In this document: piece after piece, positions 57,713-64,000 of the stretch | Layout of the letters: each line of letters opens with the position of its first letter | Position numbering within the stretch: the stretch's first letter is position 1 | Assembly: GCA_014529385.2 (NCBI GenBank) | Contig: CM043968.1 | Location: 27,657,013 to 27,721,012 of the forward strand | Direction of reading: 5' to 3' | DNA length: 64,000 nt | From: Adiantum capillus-veneris | Lineage: Eukaryota; Streptophyta; Polypodiopsida; Polypodiales; Pteridaceae | Notes under the pieces: model-generated | Databases searched by the model: none | Told to the model about the DNA's origin: nothing | What the model saw: only the letters and a program-made list of their open reading frames with translations | Position numbers and translations under genes: made by a program

Positions 57713-58790
57713 CGCCCTGCACTAAGCCCAAGAGGCACTTTGTGCTTCTCCTATGAGTTGTTTGTAGTAGGAAAGAAGAGGAAGAGGAAGAGGAATGAGT
57801 TGTTTTTCTGCAAGTTGTTAATTTCTGTGTTGTCTGCAAGTTCTGTGATTTCTGCATAATGTTGTGTTTTCTGTTTGCACACAGTCTTTGCACAATTAGT
57901 AGTCGTTAGCTTGTTTGCAGTGAATGAATAAGTAGGAAGGCAGCTAGCAATTTCTGTTTGCACACAGTCTGCACACAGTTTTCTGTCAAGGTTTGGCTGC
58001 ACACAGTCTTTGCACAGCAAGGTAGTGAGAGAGGAAGTAGGTGGACAGTTAGCTCACTGTCAGTAAGCAGTTAACAGAGTAGTCAGTGGTTAGCAGCACT
58101 GTTAGTAAGTAGATAAGGTAGTGAGCTGTCTGTGAGCTGTTGACTGGGAGGTTAGGTAGGTGAGAGTGTGTTTGGCCAAGAAAGGGTCACCTGAACCGCG
58201 CGCGGTCATCGTCTTTTTTTTTTATAATTATTATTATTTTTTTTTAAGAAAAATTTTAAAAAACCGAAAATATTTAAGCGTGAGTGACTGGGGGGCTACA
58301 CTAAAATTTTGATCGGGATCATTTCCCCATGCCCATGCCCAAGCCCAAGCCCTAGCCTCAGTCCTCAGTCTTATGATATGTACTTGAGTCACTCTTATAT
58401 ATATACCCTACCCCCTCAAGAGGGAATGAGAGCATGTGGGGCAAGTCCTCCACTCTCCTCCCTTCTCTTCCCACTTGCACCCTTAGACTTTCTAATTTGG
58501 GCCTAGTTCCCTACTAGAAATTGACGGTTTTAGGGATTCCAATGGCATAAAGTGACCAAACGGAGGGCTGTAAAGCACGGCACGTCCCTCTGACCGAGAC
58601 GCTCGTTTTGAGCTATCATACGTTCTATTCCATAGCTGGTTCAGAAAAAAAGGACCAAAAAATCAAAAAATAAATAAATAAGAAAAGACTTGGGTTGCAA
58701 AACACCCAAAATTACTAGGTGAGCAGCCTTCACGGGCCCTCACTGACACTTCTAGGGGATCCAAGTCATATGAACCTACGCTCTAGATGA
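57713..58790 (+). other. Untranslated leader of the gypsy element
   Basis: About 1.1 kb without long ORF between primer site and first ATG. It contains repeated CACACAGTCT(T/G)(T/C) words (57880-58020), a T-rich stretch and GCCCAAGCCC-type repeats near 58325. Confidence 0.6.
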
Positions 58791-60113
58791 GTGTTAGAGC
58801 ACGAGCATATTGGTAGTGCCTCCATTTACGCGGGCACCCATTATTCCTCCACCCTAGGTTCTGGACCTTCAGCCGGGACTCAAGGTAGCGCGACCCAAGA
58901 TCCTCATATCGCGTCTAGTGATTCTTCCTCTGACTACGAAGTCATGGAGGGGTATCCTACACCAAACCCTGATAGTTCAAGTCAAGACATGCATGCCATG
59001 GGCCCACGGCCCGGGTCCAGCGTGTTTAGCCGCTTAAAAGAGACCCTTAGTAGAGCTACTCGCTCCGAACATGCGGTTAATGAAATAAATGAAGGGAGTG
59101 GGGAAGTAAATTCGTCATTCATGCCTAAAATGGACCCTATGCTTCTTGAGAGTGTGCATGTGAATGTTCCATCCACTGCACTTCCTGATCCTTTAGGACT
59201 ATCTCCCTCTGAGGTTTTACTACCCGATGGTAGGAGTCTTGCCGAAGTACAAGAGATCGAACGCTATATGCAAGCAACAAGGGAGAGGGAAATTGAGAAC
59301 CTACGAAGGCTAGAACAAAGTCGAACCCTGAAAGCAAAGGCTCCTATGACAACAATCATGCCAGCCAAGCAACCGAGTGCTCCCAAGGTAGCAATCACGG
59401 AGGGGCAAGCTATGGGGAGCAATAATGCTTCCACTTCAAGGGAAACCTCCAGCACGCCAGGCCTAGATGGGATATTCCTAAACGAAAATTGGGAGTATGA
59501 CCTACAAGGAGAAGCTTTAACTGATTGGTACACAGAATACACATATCATGTGAGTTGGTTAGATGTTCTACAATCCACATCGAGTGCTACTAGCATAGAT
59601 GAGCAACAACAGAAAGTCTGTGATGTCCTCCATAGGATTGTCGAGTTAGAAAGACAGAACACAAGGATCAACATGCCTTCAACAGGCCTAATGAGATTCT
59701 TGGATACGGGAAAGGCCAACCAACCAACCCTGTCACAAATGGAGACTCCCTCAGTGAGCCCCATTGATCCTCCATATGTTGTTTCGCCAGGAGCCTCAGT
59801 ACAATCTGAGCCCACAAGTGGCAGCTTTACCTTTCCAGATCTAGCTCATCTTTCTCTTAATGACACTACGGCTACCATGCATATCCCAGTGGTGAGCATG
59901 ACAAGAAGTACACCATGGAGTTCATTTGTTAACACTGCGCCGATGCCTAGTAGCACAGTTCCCCCAACTATACCTACATGTATGTATCAATCATGTGCAC
60001 CTGTCGTACCTCAGCCTCATGTAGCTCCTACACCTCCGATTATTCCAAGAGCTTACAATCCACAATGGAATTATCCAAGCTCTTATACAAGTGGAGCCAT
60101 GCCATTTAAATAA
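58791..60113 (+). CDS. Gypsy ORF1, low-complexity gag-associated protein
   Basis: 440 codons in frame; the first codons of the open stretch are TTAGAGCAC-like, and the exact start is uncertain. The protein is Ser/Thr/Pro-rich, with a central charged helical part (EVQEIERYMQATREREIENL) and a globular-looking stretch around LTDWYTEYTYHVSWLDVLQ. The C-terminus is Pro-rich. No enzyme motif. It lies where the N-terminal part of gag would be expected and ends just before ORF2, with TAA at 60111. It may be the N-terminal segment of a gag made with ORF2 by frameshift or reinitiation. Confidence 0.6.
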   Translation: MLEHEHIGSASIYAGTHYSSTLGSGPSAGTQGSATQDPHIASSDSSSDYEVMEGYPTPNPDSSSQDMHAMGPRPGSSVFSRLKETLSRATRSEHAVNEINEGSGEVNSSFMPKMDPMLLESVHVNVPSTALPDPLGLSPSEVLLPDGRSLAEVQEIERYMQATREREIENLRRLEQSRTLKAKAPMTTIMPAKQPSAPKVAITEGQAMGSNNASTSRETSSTPGLDGIFLNENWEYDLQGEALTDWYTEYTYHVSWLDVLQSTSSATSIDEQQQKVCDVLHRIVELERQNTRINMPSTGLMRFLDTGKANQPTLSQMETPSVSPIDPPYVVSPGASVQSEPTSGSFTFPDLAHLSLNDTTATMHIPVVSMTRSTPWSSFVNTAPMPSSTVPPTIPTCMYQSCAPVVPQPHVAPTPPIIPRAYNPQWNYPSSYTSGAMPFK

Positions 60114-60117
60114 TAAC

Positions 60118-62397
60118 ATGCCATATCAGGCACCCCCTATGCCTAGGGCCACGCCTGTAAACTTTGGACCACCGTCTGGTACACCACCATACAAAATTTG
60201 GGACCCAAGAGCCGCGCGTATGCCAAGGCCAAGGCCAACTCCCATCTCACATGTGGTTCCAGGAGCACATACACCCATTATACCTGCTCAAATAGGAGAT
60301 TTGGCAGCATTTGCTCAAACTATCGGTCGCTCTATTGCGGAAAACATGCGTAGTGCACCTGATAGAGAGCCTAGGAGCAAGGCAGTTCAAGTAGCTAAGC
60401 TCACACAGAAATTCAGTGGAGACGGAGATGCTAGAAAGTATATGGAAGTCTTTGAACATGTGTGCGATTCCTTGGAAGAGCACAATGAGCTACATAAGTG
60501 TAAGGCTTTGAGTTTGACCCTAAGCGGAAAGGCTGGAGATTGGTATAGAACCTTAAGAGTAGAAGAGAAAACGATCTACTCTACTCTTAGGAAACTATTC
60601 TTAAAAGAATACATACGAGAGGGAGTACTTTGGGGTGTAGCCTCTCAGCTCCAGAAAGCCCAACGAGAAGAAGGTGAATCCGTGAGAGACTTCATTAGTC
60701 GCCTAAAGAATTTGAATTCTCGATGCAATCCAAACGAGCGATTCAACAACAACCAATTGCTCGATAGATTCATTAGGGGACTACGACATGAAAGTATCTA
60801 TAATGGCCTAGTCATTAGAGGTATCACTACTTGGGAAGCAGTCACCATGAATGCAATCCAATTGGAGGATAATTTAATGATTGCAGGAGAAAGAGTGTCT
60901 GCCGAGCCGAAGTCAAGTAGCTCGCAAGCATCAGGGCATGAGCCAATGAAGATAAAGCCAATCGTGAAAGAGCAAACGATATCTGAGATGACTTTGGCAG
61001 ATCTCACAAAGGCCATCCAAGAAAGCATTATGGGTAATCGTGCTCCACAAAACACTCATATGTATCCAAGAAGGGAGCAACAATGGTGCTCAATTTGCTT
61101 GGGCCCACATACTACGAGTGAATGCCCTACTTTCAGAGTAAAGTTTCACGGGACTTGTAACGCGTGTGGTAGGTATGGCCATCAAGCGAAGGATTGCCTA
61201 ATGCTTAAACGCATCATGGAAAATAGACCGCCTATAGCTTGGGCAGACTCACCTCGAGTTCCTGCATTGATGCCTACCCCACCCATGGAGCAACAGTTTC
61301 CATTACAGCACATGGTCCCTAGAACCCAAAATGTGGTCCAAACCACACCGTTGCCACCTCCAGTTCTAGGACCGCAACCCCCTCATCCAAGAGTTACACC
61401 TATGAACCAAATAGGTTGCAAGTCATCTAGTACTTATGTAGATTGCGAAGGGGACATAGACCCTAGTATCACCTATGGAATCGACATGCTTGAGGAGTGT
61501 CCCATGTACTATATGGAAGACCATTGGGGACAAATCAAACCGGTATATCAAGCTACTGCGCTAGCAGCAAGAGGCCAAAACATTAATAGTTTTGCCAGGA
61601 GACCACCTCTTCAGTGCTACGAATGTGGTGGACCACATCGAGTAGCTGAGTGCCCCATTAGAATGCAAAATAATGTTGCACTAATGCAAACAAGTCAAGG
61701 GAGTGCATTGGCAATGCCAATACTCATTTGTAATCGTTGTGGCATAGATCATTTGATCGCACAGTGTCCTAACAATCCAAACGCACCGAAAATCACACCA
61801 TTGAACTTAATAGAGATTGTTGATGGGACACCACCAACTATAAACATAGCACCAGTGAATGCACTCACACGGTCGATGCTCCAAAAGCAAAATTACATCC
61901 TCGAAGAGAGAGATGCTGCATCCATTGGCCGAGCGAGAAAGAAGAAAACACGAAGAAAGAAATCCCTTAATGCTTCTAGCTCAAAACCTAGTTCAAAGAC
62001 TAACATAGGGATAGGAGAGGATCTCGTGTATATGAATGACCCTGAGGATGACTCAGATTCGATAGAGACCACGGAGACCAAAACTGTTACTACAAGGGAA
62101 AAAGCCAATGAGGAGGATCACGAGAAGGAATTACGACGAACACAAAAAGAGTATTCAAAGTTAAACCACCCAGTTGCGAACCCCCAAGATAAGCCACGAG
62201 AGGCAAAAAATGACGATTGCAAGAGAAAAATTGGAACCTATCCAAACCCAACAGTGGAAATTGAACGAGTCCAACAACTGAGGGGTTTGGTGGAAGAAAC
62301 TCAACAAACATTAGAACCTCTGAACCCAAACATATCCAGATGTCGGACACAATGTTTCCCACACAAGTTCAACCTCACAAGAACTACAGGCCGTTAG
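60118..62397 (+). CDS. Gypsy gag with three zinc-knuckle-like motifs
   Basis: The first ATG of this frame is at 60118, four bases after the ORF1 stop; the open frame itself begins earlier, at 60091. A retrotransposon gag domain runs from about residue 95 to 260 (KFSGDGDARKYMEVFEHVCD, SLTLSGKAGDWYRTL, SVRDFISRLKNLNSRC, LLDRFIRGLRHESIY). Three Cys/His knuckles follow: CNACGRYGHQAKDC, CYECGGPHRVAEC and CNRCGIDHLIAQC, preceded by CSICLGPHTTSEC, which is knuckle-like too. The C-terminus is highly charged (RARKKKTRRKKS). It packages element RNA. The stop at 62395 overlaps the start of ORF3 by 58 bases in another frame. Confidence 0.85.
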   Translation: MPYQAPPMPRATPVNFGPPSGTPPYKIWDPRAARMPRPRPTPISHVVPGAHTPIIPAQIGDLAAFAQTIGRSIAENMRSAPDREPRSKAVQVAKLTQKFSGDGDARKYMEVFEHVCDSLEEHNELHKCKALSLTLSGKAGDWYRTLRVEEKTIYSTLRKLFLKEYIREGVLWGVASQLQKAQREEGESVRDFISRLKNLNSRCNPNERFNNNQLLDRFIRGLRHESIYNGLVIRGITTWEAVTMNAIQLEDNLMIAGERVSAEPKSSSSQASGHEPMKIKPIVKEQTISEMTLADLTKAIQESIMGNRAPQNTHMYPRREQQWCSICLGPHTTSECPTFRVKFHGTCNACGRYGHQAKDCLMLKRIMENRPPIAWADSPRVPALMPTPPMEQQFPLQHMVPRTQNVVQTTPLPPPVLGPQPPHPRVTPMNQIGCKSSSTYVDCEGDIDPSITYGIDMLEECPMYYMEDHWGQIKPVYQATALAARGQNINSFARRPPLQCYECGGPHRVAECPIRMQNNVALMQTSQGSALAMPILICNRCGIDHLIAQCPNNPNAPKITPLNLIEIVDGTPPTINIAPVNALTRSMLQKQNYILEERDAASIGRARKKKTRRKKSLNASSSKPSSKTNIGIGEDLVYMNDPEDDSDSIETTETKTVTTREKANEEDHEKELRRTQKEYSKLNHPVANPQDKPREAKNDDCKRKIGTYPNPTVEIERVQQLRGLVEETQQTLEPLNPNISRCRTQCFPHKFNLTRTTGR

Positions 62398-63965
62398 CTA
62401 TACCCAGTATCATTCGGGAAGAGAGTGAGGGTAGGACATCTGAAAGTGGACACACACCTTTCCTACTAGAGAGAATGTTTGGTGAAGGAATACCCGACCC
62501 CCTTGAGGAAGTGGAGATTCCATCTTCACCATTCTCTTGTCAGGGTCCTACGTCCCACAAGATGCCATTAAATGTTGCCAAATTGATGGATTTCATGTCT
62601 TCAGAAGTTAGAACCACCATCATGTCCAAACTATATAAAGACCCCGAGCTAGTCTCAGCTCTTCGAGCCTTCCTCAATGGAGAATTACAGGCCGGATTAC
62701 CACGGTTTGCACATATGAACAAACCTGACTCGGTAATGAATGCTGAGGAACATTTAGCACCACTATCTGACCTAGCGGGACATGAATCTGTAATTGAAGT
62801 ACCCGTTAACAAGTTGGGGCAATACTTTGAAGGTGATGAATCTAATGCTACTCTACCAATCACTACTAAAGGATTAACTGTAAAGGGGGTCCTTGACAGT
62901 GGTGCGGGAGTCAGCATGGTGACAAAGAGTTGTTGGGAGTCTATGGGGCGACCTCACCTTGAAGCCACAAGCGTAGTGGTAAAAATGGCTAATGGATCTA
63001 TTGTTACGCCTATTGGAATGCTAAAGGATCTCAGAATCAAGGTCTTGGGACACAAGGTAAGGCAAACTTTCATTGTTATGGATTTTTCCAAGCATCCTAT
63101 GTCATTTGAGATGATCTTAGGGCGTCCATTCATGAGGGAAGCAAAAATGGTGCATGACTGGTCCAAAAACCACGTCTACTTACAGTTCCAAGACTCTGTC
63201 ATTCGAGTTGATCTTTTAAGTGGTCGAACGCATCCTCTAGGAAATAAATTCATCATTGATAATCGATTAGACACAACAATTCACTCATCTCCATTACAGT
63301 ATTGTTACACGTGTAACGAAGACACGGATATTGGGAAGAACTCTTCTTATATGGATATCCTACCCGGAATGGCTGAGTCAGACAATGTCGATTGGGTACA
63401 CCTAGCGGCAACTATAGATACATGGGGAGCTAGAGGAACAACCTGGGTAACACCAGATGGGGAAGAGATACCACACATTGCACCAGTAAACATGTTAGGT
63501 GTAGCGCATGTAACATCCGATGATAAGAAAGAGGCACACCTACCTGAGAGTGAAACCGATGATTCCTCAAAGGCTTCAGGCCAATACACATCAGAAACGG
63601 AATCTCAGGGAGAAATGGATTCAGAACCTGAGGAAACATCGAGTGAGCCAAGTATGGAAACTGAACACTCAAGGTCTAGTACGACCATCTATGGTAATTT
63701 ATATGAGAGTGAAGAAGATACAAGCGAAGACCTATCAAGCGAGTCGAGTTCAAACATTTACCAAAATCAAAACCTTAACAAGAAACAAAGGTCATATAAG
63801 AGACGACGATATCGAGCAAATGTGAGAGCTAGGATAAACAAGGAAAGATCTACTGCAGAATGGCTTAGCTATCTAGGGGCATGTGATTTCTCCAAAGTCC
63901 GCATCAAATTGCTGGATAAAGGCCAACACTTTGTCAGTAGCACCAAACTTTGCCATCATAGGTGA
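62340..63965 (+). CDS. Gypsy protease ORF
   Basis: ATG at 62340, 541 codons. The N-terminal third is charged and unfamiliar. From about residue 175 to 290 it is a retroviral-type aspartic protease: VKGVLDSGAGVSMVTKSCW (catalytic DSGA), then FEMILGRPFMREAKMVHDW, the ILG..F block of the family. The C-terminal part is rich in Ser/Glu (SETDDSSKASGQYTSETES) and ends in a basic segment (KKQRSYKRRRYR). No reverse transcriptase motif appears before the stop at 63963, so RT must be in another frame or ORF beyond the window. Overlap with gag is consistent with a frameshift product. Confidence 0.85.
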   Translation: MSDTMFPTQVQPHKNYRPLAIPSIIREESEGRTSESGHTPFLLERMFGEGIPDPLEEVEIPSSPFSCQGPTSHKMPLNVAKLMDFMSSEVRTTIMSKLYKDPELVSALRAFLNGELQAGLPRFAHMNKPDSVMNAEEHLAPLSDLAGHESVIEVPVNKLGQYFEGDESNATLPITTKGLTVKGVLDSGAGVSMVTKSCWESMGRPHLEATSVVVKMANGSIVTPIGMLKDLRIKVLGHKVRQTFIVMDFSKHPMSFEMILGRPFMREAKMVHDWSKNHVYLQFQDSVIRVDLLSGRTHPLGNKFIIDNRLDTTIHSSPLQYCYTCNEDTDIGKNSSYMDILPGMAESDNVDWVHLAATIDTWGARGTTWVTPDGEEIPHIAPVNMLGVAHVTSDDKKEAHLPESETDDSSKASGQYTSETESQGEMDSEPEETSSEPSMETEHSRSSTTIYGNLYESEEDTSEDLSSESSSNIYQNQNLNKKQRSYKRRRYRANVRARINKERSTAEWLSYLGACDFSKVRIKLLDKGQHFVSSTKLCHHR

Positions 63966-64000
63966 GAAAAGAGATACTCTTTCCTCCCTCCTTGAACTCT

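Larger units (their letters stand above)
57081..64000 (+). mobile_element. Ty3/gypsy retrotransposon, 5' part, runs off the right edge
   Basis: A 608-bp LTR with TG...CA ends, a primer-binding site of the TGGCxCCGxTGCCGGGGA type used by Athila/Tat-like gypsy elements, a leader of about 1.1 kb, then three long ORFs for gag-like proteins and protease. Reverse transcriptase, integrase and the 3' LTR should lie beyond 64000. The ORFs have no internal stops, so this copy looks recent. It inserted into a satellite unit after GCTCT. Confidence 0.9.

Overview
The window is nuclear DNA of a land plant with a large, transposon-packed genome. The evidence is the mixture of families: plant-type Ty1/copia and Ty3/gypsy LTR retrotransposons with iMet and Asp/Arg-like primer sites, a CACTA/EnSpm element with TNP1- and TNP2-like genes, a tRNA-derived SINE, L1-like poly(A) tails and hairpin MITEs. 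Long (GA)n, (TA)n and poly(G) runs are frequent. A non-seed vascular plant (fern or lycophyte) is my guess, with low confidence. I see no ordinary single-copy housekeeping gene, no rRNA, no functional tRNA and no CRISPR. Nearly every coding stretch belongs, or probably belongs, to a mobile element.

Layout. 1-2570: a long imperfect inverted repeat with an 86-bp tandem repeat in its outer arm. 5.2-10.5 kb (element A): an intact two-exon gene of unknown function, a convergent minus-strand gene joining a Ulp1-type protease C-terminus to an acidic linker and a HAD/FCP1-NIF-like phosphatase domain, then the decayed remnant of an unusual transposase. 12.8-14.1 kb: a gypsy integrase remnant and polypurine tract. 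15.3-20.7 kb: an old gypsy element with 1.6-kb LTRs and a gutted interior. 21.3-33.6 kb (element B): a 12.3-kb DNA-transposon candidate with 23-bp terminal inverted repeats. It carries a plus-strand gene with coiled-coil, PHD-like and HAD-like domains and a convergent minus-strand transposase-like gene (motifs DFAENY, SDG, GHGKGExDG). Its introns and spacers are filled with hairpin-forming CCACTT/AAGTGG repeats and it contains a SINE. 34-46 kb: degenerate DNA with MITEs, two L1-like tails and an LTR fragment containing a MITE. 46.7-55.4 kb: a CACTA end and its genes, inserted in a MITE and itself split by a copia element with perfect 5-bp target duplications. 55.5-57.1 kb: ten copies of a 173-bp satellite. 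57.1-64.0 kb: the 5' half of a structurally fresh gypsy element with three long overlapping ORFs, running off the right edge.

The most interesting system is the A/B element family. Two differently arranged and differently decayed loci share the same unusual transposase, and both carry a HAD/NIF-like domain. In one it is joined to a SUMO-protease-like domain and in the other it probably follows a PHD-like domain. Element B has candidate termini and transposon-specific hairpin repeats. Five premature stops in element B and four in the copia element can all be explained by C-to-T change (CAG to TAG, CGA or TGG to TGA/TAG), as expected for methylated, silenced transposons.
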